A stretch of DNA of 60,000 nucleotides from Membranipora membranacea (Eukaryota; Bryozoa; Gymnolaemata; Cheilostomatida; Membraniporidae): contig OU612069.1 of the NCBI GenBank assembly GCA_914767715.1, forward strand, positions 27,713,387-27,773,386, in the 5' to 3' direction. The notes below the pieces were generated by a model. That model had not been told where the DNA came from, made no database searches, and was given only the letters and a program-made list of their open reading frames with translations. This document shows, piece after piece, positions 23,921 to 36,331 of this stretch (its first letter is position 1; every line of letters starts with the position of its first letter). A program made the translations under genes and the position numbers.

Positions 23921-24806
23921 TTTTACTCTTAATGTATTGTCTACCTGTTTTGCACACTAGCATATATGCGAAGGACAAGAAAATACTAAGCCTGGGTAAA
24001 AACCATTTGGTAAGAGAGGACAACTCATAAATGAATTGCAATAGTTGTGAATTCGGAATAAAATAAGAGTTGTCCGATTTTATTCCATGGCCTACTGGTC
24101 ATGTGAGCAAAATATAGAAATAGACTAAGTTGATGTCTGTGTAGCAATGGCTATTGATCGCGATGCTGAAAAGTTTTCTTTCACTCCAGCCAGTCTCTAC
24201 TAGTTAAGCCTAAGTAAGTAGTAGTTTTACAAACATTATGCCATGCCAAATGAACAGTAAATCACATGGGATAAGAAGAAGAATCAAATGTAAAACCAGG
24301 ACTACTCCTTGGTCAAACTAACAAAGATAATTATTTGTGTTAGTTGGCTCTTTATCGTAAATACAAATTTATAAAAATAGACAGGTCTGTGTCGTGACCT
24401 TGAAGAGGATTTACCCAGGCTGTCCCCCTTCCCCACCCAACCACCCCTGACATGACAGCCTGCCCAGGCTAGGAGGCACCGTAGGATTGAAACACCAAGC
24501 TGACGTACAGCTATCTGACTACATAGGGCAAGGGCAGTTTTGAGAACTTTATAAATAAAATTGACTCTCTCTAAGGGATGGTCACTGATATGGATAGCAT
24601 GACTAGACTGAACTAGACAAGACTAAGAAATTTGTGACATGCAGATAGCAATGTGGCTGTTGGATAAATATGTGCTTTGAGAACAGCAATGGTGCCCTGA
24701 TGTAAAGATGCACCACCACTGAAAGGGTGGGAATTGTGAGACTTTTCACAATGCAAAAAGTGCCTCCACAAATTAAACTGCTGTGTTGCTGCTGCTTTGT
24801 CGCCTA
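23921..24806. other. Gene-free stretch
   Basis: No coding signal seen. A short inverted pair, GGACAACTC at about 24017 and GAGTTGTCC at about 24067, may be a hairpin or relic end. Confidence 0.4.
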
Positions 24807-25773
24807 GGGGAAGGCGGGCACCTTGAGCCATTCGGCACGTTGATCCACCCCATTTTTTTCAAACACCATTTTATGTTTTCCCCTCCATCAGAGGTCATGT
24901 GAGCAAAGGCACCGTTTTTGAGCAGACAAAAAGAAAGATTACTACTGAGGGAAGATAATTAGCTTTTAATCGCTTTTAGCGTAAAAAGTAAATAATGCGC
25001 CAATCAACGTAAATTTCATCTATCCCCAACCAGGCCTGACTGAGAAGTTGCAACTTTTATTGTGTGATAACATCATATTCAATCTCAATTTCACACTATC
25101 TAAACTTATCTCTGATTAACAGATTTTGTTAAACTCAACTTGAAAGTGAAAAACAGGCTGTCGGGGCACGTTGTACCACGCCCCTCGGGGCAAGTTGAGC
25201 CATGCTCCTCAGTATATGAATGTTATATGATGAAAGTGTATATGAAGTATATGTTGACAAAAACATTGGAATTGATGTTTCTTAAATGAAATTAGCACTT
25301 ACTCTGAGTGCACTTTTTCCTTCACTTATCATCAAGTTTGCCATGTGCAAGTTTTCCTCTATCTACATGTTTCAGAGACTTATTTTGTTGCATATCATAT
25401 TATTTTAGTTCAATTGGGTGAAAAGAATGCGCTGTTGCAATGAATTTGGTTGCTTTTCTTCATTTCTTATGGTTGCAATGCATGATAAAGTGATTACCAG
25501 CAAAGAGATGACCTTAAAAGAGTGGCTCAACGTGCCCAATCTAAAATCCTGACTCGGCTCAACGTGTCCCGTCCTTGGGGCACGTTGAGCCGCTTCCCGA
25601 TTTTTTTTTATACAGCAATATTTCCTTTTCTTGCTGCAATAGGTTTCTGACCTTACTCATGTTGATGGAAGACATGAACGCCAATTTCAGTGCCAAGTTT
25701 TATTACTCTGGCACAATTTACTGCATGTTACAATCAAATATGTAAAAACTGGCTCAAAGTACCCGCCTTCCCC
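24807..25773. mobile_element. 967-bp TIR element with TA duplication
   Basis: The left end GGGGAAGGCGGGCACCTTGA and the complement of the right end (GGGGAAGGCGGGTACTTTGA) match at 18 of 20 positions and continue with GCCA. Both are flanked by TA (24805-24806 and 25774-25775), as for Tc1/mariner/pogo-type insertions. The interior has no ORF but carries repeats of the core GGCACGTTGAGCC: a 24-bp tandem pair at about 25160-25207 and a hairpin at about 25555-25592 (arms CGGCTCAACGTG). It is probably a non-autonomous element. Confidence 0.8.
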
Positions 25774-25775
25774 TA

Positions 25776-27925
25776 ACCTGTAACCACTGATATGAATTAA
25801 TATCAACACCCGTAAATGTTGATTTGACTTACAGATTAGAGTAGAAGATATGGGTGACTAGTGAGACTGCCTTTCCACTAAGTCAGAAACTCTGTATCAA
25901 AGTTGGTAATGCACATGACGTATTCTTCTGCTGTCGACAGAGGCTGTGACACTGTATGAAGTATAATAATGTAGCATCAGCAGCATAGTTATATCACAGA
26001 GTAAAGAAATACAGAATGAATTATGGCCCATCAAAGATAGGGATGTCTGCAAGAAAAATGCCATTAAAACATATAGAGATAATGAGTTTTTGGCATCCAG
26101 CTGTGCACGATTTTCCCCAGTAAATCAAAAACCACAGGCACTATAACGATCATTGAAGTGTCCTCTCTGTATATCCTTACTCTGTGGTTATATCTACGTG
26201 ATTAGATACTGCTCTGTTATTCACATGAGACAGAGAGATAGCGTTTGTTGTGGTCTTAGTGGTGACCTGTTAGCTGAATTATAAATTATATGTTTCAGCC
26301 TCAAGAACTAAGTAGTCTGGCTCGGTTAGACTTTTGATTCAGCTTGAAATGATGATACACAATAACTGAGCTTTTCATAGAATGAGGTTCCGCTTTCTTT
26401 AAAAATCTGTATTTTCCATAATAGAGTCTTGTTGGATGATTGGCTTTATAATAAATGGTGATGAATAAGATAATTACACAGGGGTGAATTTGGCATTGTA
26501 ATTTACAGGATTATGTTAAACACACAGGTTGTCAGGTGTAGGTAGATAAAGCCCAAGTCAGTGGAGATTACAATAGATGCACTCTGAAAGCCAAAGATAG
26601 TCAGACATGGCTTACTTTGACCAAGGAGCAACAGCTGTCACTCCTTGCTTTGACAGAGGTATAACTTTCACAGTAGTTAGCATGTACTATCACAATAAAC
26701 AAACCACGTTAGGCCTACATGCTATTTGGGTCACCAATCAGACCCAAATTGAAAAAATCCACTAACCAAGGGCACAATTTTTAAGGGGCTGGTTGTCAAG
26801 TTTCTCACTGATAAACTGTGGTGCTTTGGAAAGGAAACACTCCACCACCCGCACGAAATCTTGAATTATGTACAGTCAGTCGATATGCATTTTTCAAAGC
26901 AAGACTTACCAATTGAAAAACTCTTTCTCGTCAATCAAATAGGCATTTGAACGGCGAGTCAGCATGTTTTCTCGGTCTGAACAGCTTGCTTCTTTGCGGG
27001 AAGGTAATTTCAGTGGGTCCCAAAGGGTCCCTATCGATACATGACAACAATTTTTCGCCTTATCTAACGTAAAAAAATATGATAATTAGGCCTAATAGCG
27101 TAATGTAATACATCAGGATCCTTCTGATCGACAGACGGAAAATAATTATGCGTTCTGCAATATCATCGGCCAGCCATTTTATCACCGCCCATCAACTTAT
27201 CAACCAGACATTCTAACGATAGACCAATCCTCATCTGTCTGATGAAGGATCAAATCGTTAAAGCTAGGGAACTCACCATCTATCATTCAGACTTTGTCTA
27301 AGTCAGACTTATTAGGATTCCTCGTTTGAAAACGTTGCACCAATAGTCATAAATCCAGGCCATCTCAAAATGAATATTTCAACATGCGAGTCCCCAGAAT
27401 CGAGACAAACAGTCAATTACATAATCAGGCGGGACTGAAACAAAAGGCAGTACACTATAAAGCTGATGCAATGAGGGAGTTCATCGCCTGATGCATACAT
27501 AAAGTATAAATCACCATGCAATCAATAATTAATACCAGGGAGTTTGGTGATAGTAGGCACTACAAAGGATTTTTTCAAAATGATCGGATCAACTCGAAAA
27601 TGGCACCATTCGAAAGCTCTAGGTGTGAAATTTCCAAATATATTTTTAATTTTGCACTGAGAGCAATATGAGCCAAGCAAATCCAAATCCAATTTCATTT
27701 TGGCAGTAAAAATTATCATCTGAAAATTACAATATTAGGCTCCAGGCAGAAGCAAAAAAGAGTGCAGTGTGACGTTGTGCAGTCATTGCGTAAGGTGATT
27801 CTGATGCGCAGGCACTGCTGTAGTAGCCTACTACTATAACAATTCTGCTTTATTAAGCATTGAAGGACATACAATTATGATTGTGATTATAGTTTCTATG
27901 ATTATAATTGATTTATTTATACCAC
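25776..27925. other. Gene-free stretch
   Basis: About 2.1 kb of AT-rich sequence in which I found no supported exon, RNA gene or repeat. Short frames on both strands lack recognisable motifs. Confidence 0.4.
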
Positions 27926-27927
27926 AC

Positions 27928-29027
27928 CACCTATACACACCAGCCAGATTGGGATCTGGGTAACACCTCTATAAATTTTGTGACGATATTTGAAAAATGA
28001 ATATTGTTTTAGGCTTAAAAGCTTGTGACGCATTAGATTAAAGTCTGTCTCTTAATTTCTCTATATCAGAGGATACATTAACCTCTGTGAACCCGGGGGT
28101 TATTGAGAACTGGAACAATCAACATTAAGAGCTCCTCCAGTAGGATCAGAGAATAAATTTATCTCCGAGTTATAGTTGCATGAATATGAAATTAAGAAAT
28201 GTAAATTGATTGTCATTTTGAAGCTGCGTGCTGAAGGTAAGATTATCGTCACATCCTCTGAGTTTGTGTCTCTGTATGCAAGAATCTCCGAGCCATAACG
28301 CTGGAGTGCAATGCAGAGGGGATCTGGGTGGCAGTGTCAACCCACAGAGAGTAGTTAAATTAATTATGAAACAATTAGACCAAGGGTTACAAGAATAGAG
28401 TATTGGTTACAAAAATAGAATATGAATACAAAAATAGAAAATGAAATAAAAAAATATTAGTGAATCAATGCCCGGCCAATTGACTTTGAACATCTACAGC
28501 AGTGCATACAGCTTGCCTTATGGAGAGGAAGAACCGGAACATCCCACGGTCATTAAGGTGGACGCCATCCCCGCTAATGTCTGTTAACTTGAGGGTATGG
28601 CGCCACAAAATAACGTGAGATGCTCCAGCACATCTCTCCTCCAGCCTGGCATTGAACCGCTGTAGATGTTCAAAATAATTGGCCGGGACTTGATGATGCT
28701 TAATGAAAGACCCCTCCACGCGAACTATTTCAGTACAGAGTACGACCACAGGTGCCGCGTGGAGAAATCTTTCAAAAAGGGTATCTGCTACTCTCTCTGG
28801 ATTGGCATTGCCACCCAGATCATTCCCTCCACATTGCACTACAATCACATCCTGTCTGATTGCTGGCACCTATAACAGCAAAAATCCTTTTTAGTTCTAA
28901 AGACTTACGTTGCAGTCGGTTATTTTTCAGTTTCATCATATTTATTAGAAGTCATTCCAGCAGTAACTTACTGGTATCCGGCCAGTCCTTGCCCCACTGA
29001 TCCCAATCTGGCTGGTGTGTATAGGCG
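27928..29027. repeat. 29-bp inverted repeat pair flanking the SGNH exon
   Basis: CTATACACACCAGCCAGATT with a few flanking bases at 27928-27956 recurs inverted at 28999-29027, with a single mismatch in 29 bp. The pair encloses about 1.04 kb including the SGNH-like exon. It could be the ends of a small mobile element or a short inverted duplication; no target duplication was identified. Confidence 0.6.
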
Positions 29028-29030
29028 TGG
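28465..29030 (-). CDS. SGNH-hydrolase-like protein, two exons (partial)
   Basis: The main exon runs from an acceptor (TGTTATAG, exon edge at 28869) down to a stop at 28465. It reads DVIVVQCGGNDLGG (SGNH block III with the catalytic-site Asn), a central APVVVLCTEIVRVEG strand, and ISGDGVHLNDRG (block V with the Asp-x-x-His pair). Blocks I (GDS) and II (Gly) are not in this exon. An upstream segment with a donor at 28970-28971 reads DWDQWGKDWPDT and may be an earlier exon. Known: SGNH enzymes are esterases or acetylhydrolases, and such domains are also carried by some retroelements (CR1-like ORF1, Ngaro). With the nucleophile Ser block unseen, activity cannot be claimed. The product would be a retroelement-associated or host gene fragment. 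Confidence 0.6.
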
Positions 29031-30024
29031 GCCACTCCCAGGTCGCTTTACCGGAAAATTAATTGGTAATAAAGCGTCAAGTTTGAATATATACCATAAA
29101 ATCTCACAAGACTATCACAATTGTGTCGGAGAGTAAATATTAGCTTGAGTTTAGTTTAGCTAGTTGGTGGATGATTTAATGTCAGCTAGCACTTAAATCT
29201 TTGTGAGCTAATTTGGTAGCGTATTATTAAAGTAAAGAGGGTGAGTCAATGTCAGCTTCCATTAAATTTAGCTATGTAACTTCTGCAAAAAAATTTAATC
29301 CTCTTAGGTAGATGAATGGACGTCTTACTGGTACTAAACTACAGCTAACTTACCCTGATATACCGCTCTAGTCTTGATATGAATGAGTGTCCAATAATGA
29401 TAATGTGCTTCATTTTATCTAAAATGTAAAATTGATAGTTTGAGATTTCAAGGTATTTTCGTCAAGTGATAGAAAGAATTTTAAAAAAAAGTACCCGACT
29501 GATTGCATGTCATTGAAGTCTAAGGCTTATGACATAAGTTTTCGACTTCAATGTCATGAAAAAATAACCAGCCCCAAGACACCTAGCTTTTTAAGCTTGA
29601 TATCTCGGCCTCTGTCCCGACTGTTTGGTGTTAAATACAGTCGCTTTCTCTGATTGACAGTGTAACTCATCACAGCGTAAGTATTTAATGTCTTCTCTAT
29701 ATACAATGTTATAAAAAAAAAAAATATTTACAATGTTATGTTACACTTATAATGTTATGTCACATTTATAATGTTATGTTACATTTATAATGTTATGTTA
29801 ATACTAACTCAACAGCCTTTTACTAGCACACCACCGGATCCCCCGCATGGCATGGAAAGGCTGGAGTGTTTATACATGCATGCAGTTACAGTAAATGATA
29901 GAAATAAATATAAAAATAGAAGGCTGATGATGGTGGTTTGAGAGTTAAACAAATTCCAGGACCTGACTGCTGTAAACTCCTTAAGGGGAGGGTTCTTTTC
30001 CCTGGGGGAAGGGGGTACTTTTCT
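29031..30024. other. Gene-free stretch with a short tandem repeat
   Basis: No exon recognised. It contains the 19-bp tandem repeat at 29728-29800 and a G-rich, pyrimidine/purine-asymmetric piece near 29980-30035 next to the end of the following gene. Confidence 0.4.
29728..29800. repeat. 19-bp tandem repeat
   Basis: About four copies of ACATTTATAATGTTATGTT with one or two substitutions each. Confidence 0.85.
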
Positions 30025-32729
30025 TTAAGGGGCGATTTCACAAAATATTACATCTCCTTCAACTACGTCAACAACAAATCCAAGCAAATCAAATGTTATG
30101 TCATCGGCCTGATCAAATGATCCATCACTATCCCAATATGCAGCCTCAAACTGGATTTTTTTATTCTTCACAATTTTCTTTTCTACTTTATAATTCCATC
30201 TCTTAGCGTCTCCATTTTCCTCATTCCAAATCCAAACAAACTCTTCACCAGCTAAACAATGGGGGTCAGATACATACATAAGGGCTCTATTTAGCTTTTC
30301 ATCAGAAACATCTGGCCTAAGCTCCTTGACCTTACTACTAAATTTGGCAGCATCCTGAATACAGTCTTTAACTCCTCTAGTAAATTTATTTCTATTTGCA
30401 TTACTGCGCTCCTGACTCTTTACATGCATTCGCCTTTGAATCTCTAAACAAACATCATGCTCCTGAACCTTTGACCTCTCTTTTAACTCTCTAGATAATT
30501 TAACAGCCAGCATTATATCAACATTTGAATTATCTAGGTAATCAGCAGTATTATTTATAGCAAACATAGTTTTAGAAGCGACATAAGAACTCGAAGCATT
30601 GGAGCACTTGCGCATTAGCCAATCAGTAAGTCCTAGAATACTCTCTGCAACAATGTTATCGGCGGGGGCACTACTAACCTGCGCTCTATCTACATCACTC
30701 AATAATGTTAGCTCCCCGCCGACTAGATACCTGGATGCTTGCCTCTCTACAACTTTTAGAAATACCTCTGCTGCTCTTTTCGCTAGGTCAAGGCTAATCT
30801 CATCAGGGGTGCCAGATGCTAAAGAATCATGCACAAGATCATCGTCGGGGTTATCCAAATCAAAACAGTTGAACTTTCTATTCCATAATTTACTGGGGTC
30901 ATCAATTAGCTCTCTTAGATTACGGACAACACATTGTAGGAGTCCACAGCAGTCCAGATTCACCATTTCTTTCTTCCTATACATTGCCTTCATCCATGGC
31001 CCTGTCACAGTTTTACCAAGCAAGCCACCAACTTCAAGCTCCTTTACAATAATATCAGAATCCATATCGTTTATAATACTAGTACGGTAATCTACACTTT
31101 TGACACAAAAATCTTTCAAAAACTCTGTGAGCTGGGATCTGAGATGAAATATACTACCACACAAATAAAAGAATATGTGAAATCTGTTACCTACATACCT
31201 TACTATTAGATTCTTGTCTAGTTTCCGCTCCGCAAAAAAGGCACTAAAAGTCGATGGATCTCCCTTCCCTTGTTTGAACTTGAGTTTTGAAATAGTTTGA
31301 ACTAACCTTACAACATATGCTTCTTTACCAAATAGGGTACCTTTATAAGACTTCTCCTCCTCAAAATCCTTACATAACTTTCTGAAACCAATTGCCAAAC
31401 TATCGATGGGATGAACATTACAATGAAGCTCTGAAATACTATGACCCAAATAATCCTCTAGCTTTCTTATTACTGCATGATTTACAATAGCTCTATCGCT
31501 GATTGTTGAGGTGATTTTACTTTTAATCTGAGACACAACTTGACTAACATCTATTTTATGAAGCTTACCGTAGATACTAGCAGATTCTTCAATAGCATAT
31601 TTAATGTGATTCATGTAATCATGTGCTGTACCTGAAGCCAACTGGCCGACATCGAGCAAAAAGGACTTTCCATTAGCATTTATATGTACCTCATTTATGT
31701 GTTATTCATTGATTGAAGTTGCATCCCATCCTAAATTCACATGCTCTGACTCAAGAATAACACTAACAGCCTGCTCCATTGCAATACACCTCATCTCATT
31801 ACTCATATTACAAACAGTTGACACACTAGGAAGAGAGGTAGGAGCAACCTCACACAAGTTTTCACAAACAAACTGAACAACACTACTAATATGACACACA
31901 GGCACCACTGTTTACGGCTACAATAGTATACCGTTTTCCTAAGACTTTTATTGTACTTGCCTCCGGGGAGCGTTGTCTCGACCCGCGTGATTGCCTTCTT
32001 CAAATCATCCAAATCCTCATCTAACTTACTAATCTCGTGATCATAGGACTTTAAACTCGCACTTAACTTTTTAACTTTAGCTTGTGACTGAGAGAGGGAC
32101 TGATCAGATTTTCTTTTTAGCACTACTTTACTTTCATGAACTCTAGCTGTTTTTTTAACCACACAATTTTTCATTTTTTTAATTTCCTCTTTAGCTGACT
32201 CAAACTGTTTCTTTAGCCTGTCCTTAGATTTTTTAACATTGAAGTATTTGCATTGCCAGGATCTATATTTTGTTGTTGTCACGTTTAGCTTAGTTTCAAG
32301 TTCTCCCAAATTCTTGACCAATTTAGCATTTTCAGTTTCCAAATCTATGACCTGTTTTGTTAGACTAGATATTTTTACTTGCTCCCTTCTTTGATCACGA
32401 GATGAAACCGAATCGACTACACTAGAACAGCTACTACTAGAACTAGCGGAACTACTACAATATCTGGAAGAAAGGAACTCAATTAAAACTTTTTTACCGT
32501 TGGTTCTCTGTCTACTCTTATTTAAGCGCTGATAAGTTTTGAACAAAACTCTAAGATCACTAATATTTTTACTATAAGTAACATTTATACTACTAAGAGC
32601 CTCATGAGCACCTTGATAACTTTGGTGTTTAACTAAGTAAACAGCATGTCCATTACATACATGATCTACACTACTATTAGAATCTACTTTATACATATCA
32701 ACTAATTCGTCAGCTGTGATACGAGACAT
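30025..32729 (-). pseudogene. Large transposon-type protein gene, nearly full length, two lesions
   Basis: Read on the minus strand from ATG at 32729, about 900 codons are present as three open blocks. Block 1 (to about 31915) has an N-terminal region, a Ser-rich linker, a long coiled coil (SSLTKQVIDLETENAKL, KLSASLKSYDHEISKLDEDL) and LPGGKYNKSLRKTVYY. Block 2, after a frameshift near 31915, continues VPVCHISSVVQFVCENLCEV and ends at TAA 31702-31704 after LGWDATSINE. Block 3 continues in the same frame (INEVHI, LLDVGQLASGTA) and has NRFHIFFYLCGSIFHLR, ILGLTDWLMRKCSNASS, FAINNTADYL and a C-terminal segment FVWIWNEENGDAKRW. This order matches an unnamed family of about 900 residues expanded in invertebrate genomes, probably transposon-encoded; the enzymatic activity is not known to me. 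Flanking terminal repeats were not identified. Confidence 0.65.
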
Positions 32730-33162
32730 ATTACGCTGTGATGGGTGTTACTGTCCAAATAAAAAAAGTCTCAACTCAAACAAGAACACCAACAAAGACC
32801 AACGCACAACCAAGCAGTAACAAGCAGGCTCGCGAAACAGTGCGATAAAGATAGACTAAATAAATGCTGAGATAAACAGTAGCTGTGTTTGATAGCAGTA
32901 TTGACAACTGAGTGATAGCTTAGTGGAATTGACCCAATAAGATATGACCTGGGGAGAACGCTTGCACGTAAAATTATTATCTGAAAAAGACCACCAAGAA
33001 ATCCCATTTTTAAACTGTCCCTCAAATGATGTTAGTTGGCAGGGCAGTTAAAACACAGCCTAGCCAAGATCCCATCCTATAACAATCATTACTCCCTGTT
33101 CCCCCCTCTAGACATATGATGTCATATGCCTAAATACAGCTTTACAAATCCCAAGCTGTGTA
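32730..33162. other. Upstream flank of the large transposon-type gene
   Basis: Non-coding on both strands as far as I can tell. It would hold the promoter and terminal repeat of the gene ending at 32729, but neither could be identified. Confidence 0.35.
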
Positions 33163-33330
33163 ACAAACAGTCTCAGACTGTTTGTAACTCAGCTGAGTCT
33201 GTTCTCAGCTCAGTCTCACTCAGCTTAGCGAGACTCAGCTCATTGATACACAATCACTGAGTCAGCTGTGTCTCACTCAGCTGAGTCACTCTCACTTAGC
33301 CCAGTCTCACTCAGCTGAGTGTCTGAGAGA
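33163..33330. repeat. CTCAGCTGAG palindrome cluster
   Basis: It begins with a perfect 23-bp palindrome, ACAAACAGTCT-C-AGACTGTTTGT (33163-33185). About 145 bp follow in which CTCAGCTGAG and related CACTCAGC/GAGTCTC motifs recur, several of them self-complementary. Confidence 0.8.
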
Positions 33331-34361
33331 TAGGCCTACTATTTGTATTTAAATATTATTAATCAAGTCTATGCTATGACAATACATGAATCAATATCTG
33401 ATGATGATTCATTTGATTGGCATTCACGGTTCACAATGCACTATTTAATCCCTAAACTATATAGCTATAATTATGTTTAGTGAGATAAAAGGTATCGGTC
33501 AATAAAAATCCATCAGCATCAACAACACAAACTTTATCTTAAGTCAAAGTGAAACTACTACTCATGCATCATTTGTTTACAAAAATGGACCAATCAGATC
33601 ACAGCAGTGGCCATGCTGAATTTTTCTTGAAAAAATCTGTGTTGATGAAACATGGAATTTTAAAACAAAGATTGCAAGCAGTTCCATATAGCTACATGAC
33701 AATTCATACACATCAACAGAATCAGAAACCTTTGATCTTATCAGATAATGGTTAGTGAAGAATGCATATTCAGTTTTATTATGAAAATTTGTGCAATAAT
33801 TTGAGACCAAAGTTTAGACATGCTTACCTTTGTTTTGCGTGAAGTGTTCGGACTTTTCCGTGATTGCGCAAGGTGCACACGGATGTTTTCTATTTCCTGT
33901 CAAAATCTCAAGTCTCTGGGAGGAATAGAAACTGAGATATCTGGGTTTAAAAAACTTGTGTTTTCGAAAATCTGCGCAGCTTTTAGGTCCTGTCGAGAGA
34001 ATAAGAATTTGATGACACTTTTTCAAAACGGAAGTTGGTGCATTTGTAGTGCCTAGTGATAGGCCTCCTACAAATATCACAGTGGGTGATGTGTGAAATA
34101 CTCACTCTCAGTTACCTGAGTACATGTATTTGTTTAAAGAGGCTATCTGGAAAGTTTACAGATAACAGTACAGAGTAGTTAAAAAAAATTAACTTGTTGA
34201 CCTCTATTCCAATATACTGTAGAATGACCCCAAATCAATGTTTGGTCTAATTCCTGATACTTACTGTGACCCACCGGCCTTAAGTTAGTAGCTGGTGCAA
34301 GCTCAGAGGCTCGGTGCCCCTCAATTGCACTCAACTACAGGACTTGCACCATCTACTGAAA
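33331..34361. other. Gene-free stretch
   Basis: Short frames at 33549-33755 and 33820-34056 on the plus strand lack any motif I know. No supported gene. Confidence 0.35.
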
Positions 34362-34432
34362 GTTTGTGCTGTGTGCCAAGACTCAAAAATTTCAAACTTT
34401 GAAATTTTTGAGTCTTGGCACACAGCACAAAC
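34362..34432. repeat. Perfect 71-bp palindrome
   Basis: Two 35-bp arms, GTTTGTGCTGTGTGCCAAGA... and its exact complement, separated by one base (C at 34397). I counted no mismatch. Confidence 0.95.
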
Positions 34433-34510
34433 AAATAAGAAAATGAATTGAATGTGACTTGCTTTGAGTTTGAATCAAAGCAAGTCACATTCAATTCATT
34501 TTCCTATTTG
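34432..34510. repeat. Second adjacent hairpin, 36-bp arms
   Basis: Arms at 34432-34467 and 34475-34510 (AAATGAATTGAATGTGACTT core) are complementary with one mismatch and a 7-base loop (GTTTGAA). It abuts the preceding palindrome, sharing its last base. Confidence 0.95.
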
Positions 34511-35880
34511 ACTGTGCACTAACTTACCTTGTTTTGTCGGACCAACTCAGTGCAGAGATGACTGCACAATTATTGAATGTCCCTCCTTCAGATCATCATA
34601 GCTCCTGCAAGACTTTGCAGTGGAGAATTGAAAAACAAGTGAGTAGAATCATTTCCTTGTAAAAAGCATGCACAAATTAACCTGCCAATGAGAGAAGTCT
34701 CACTCGCTATAATTGGGTTGTCATGTAAGCATTGCTGATTGGACAAAGGTCCTTGTTGTGATATAGAATGAGTTGTCCCCTCCCAGAAAGAAATGGCACA
34801 ACTCCGACAGCTATTTTTTGCATAGATACAACGTAGAGTGGTGCGCGTACAGCTGCATAACACATAGGTTTTCAGCTAGAAACCATGAGTCAAGCGCTGT
34901 TTCAAGGGATTCTCTATGAAGTAGGCAACAACCCTACTTGGGATATGCAATACAAGGCTAATTGAGGAGAGAATAATGATACGCACCTGTGAAGATCTGA
35001 TGCGATTAAGGGCAGCTCAAGTCTGCCGCGGTTAAGGTCACAGCCGTATCCGGTCTCTCTAGGGTAGGAGGTAGAACCCTGAACTCTCTAGTATAACCTC
35101 CTCATGGCTGGCCCCAGCAGCATGAAGCCACCCATGTGTGTTGTCTCAATGTGAAGTCGTGATAAAAGGTGATAAATGCAAAATACACGTTTAACTTCTG
35201 TTTGCTTTGCTTCAATTGAAAGTAAGACGACGTAACCAGATATGAGCCTACATCAAATAGCATATAACCACATTTTTTAAAGCCTCACGGGCAATCTGAT
35301 TAGCTCCATTTGAAATCACAGCAATCGTTGAAGAGATCTCTTCAATAATAAAACGAAGACAACTCCATTTTGTTATTGGTTTTTTTGTTTTGACTCCCAC
35401 CCTCCCTGCTTTTCAATCGTAAAAAAAATTTAAAAGTTGAAAATGAATTGAAGTGAATGATGAAGCGATATGATCAGATACATAGTATAGAAGGGAAGCT
35501 GCCTATTACACCTAGGCACTAATATTTGGAGAATAAAAATAAGCATAAATTACATTTTCACATGCCTTTTATTAATATTATTACTGCACGTTTTTATTGA
35601 AATAATAGGCTATGCTCTGCTGCCTGTACTAGCAAAAAATATAGTTACTAAGAGGTGACAAAATACGATTTTTAGGTCTCGTCCAACTTGTTATCGGTCC
35701 ATATTCCAAAAATTTGAAGAGTTCTTGGCACAATAAGGCAATGATGGCCTTGAAGTTTTCGTCTCGACTCCGGGGATTTAAAAAGGTTTGGCAAAATTTT
35801 CACCTAACATATAAGGACAAAAAAGGTGAGGAATAACACCCAGCTTCACATCAATTTAATCTAGGCCACACTTCCAAGGG
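34511..35880. other. Gene-free stretch
   Basis: The minus-strand frame at 34588-34863 has no recognisable motif. Nothing else supported. Confidence 0.35.
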
Positions 35881-35904
35881 TTTTGTATAGTTAAAGTTCG
35901 GGTT

Positions 35905-36190
35905 AATATATCATTAGTTCTAGCGACCAGTCGACCAGCCAGTTGCGGGTTTGAATCCCATCCAATACCAAAAGTCATTTAGACTTTGAATGATCACATA
36001 GTCCCTTCGGATCAGGACTCCAAATAATAATAAGAGGTCTCCTGTATGTACAACAACATGGTGCATGCAGATAAAATACAGGAGGACACTGCCACCAACC
36101 ACTGCAGCTCCGGCCTTGCAGCGATATGGTTCACGCTGGGATAGGTCTGTTAGTGGTTGAAGAGTGGCACTAATGACTTGGAAACCTAGT
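35905..36190 (+). repeat. Possible tRNA-derived SINE
   Basis: A good B-box, GGGTTTGAATCCC (about 35944-35956), preceded by CTAGCGACC and followed by about 200 bp of non-coding, moderately GC-rich sequence unlike its surroundings (ACTGCAGCTCCGGCCTTGCAG). The A-box is weak. It may equally be another short repeat. Confidence 0.4.
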
Positions 36191-36331
36191 TTTCACTATA
36201 AAAAACACTTCCAAAGCCAGCACATCAGTGACAGTCATTATCGACCCTTACACACAGCAATATTAGATTGACTAACATCTCTTTTGGGAATGATACGGGA
36301 TAAGTAGGAAATAAAATATTTCTTATTGCAG

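Noticed and set aside
30599-31090. 163-codon plus-strand frame
   Set aside because: Lies antisense to the well-supported minus-strand transposon-type protein; a shadow frame.
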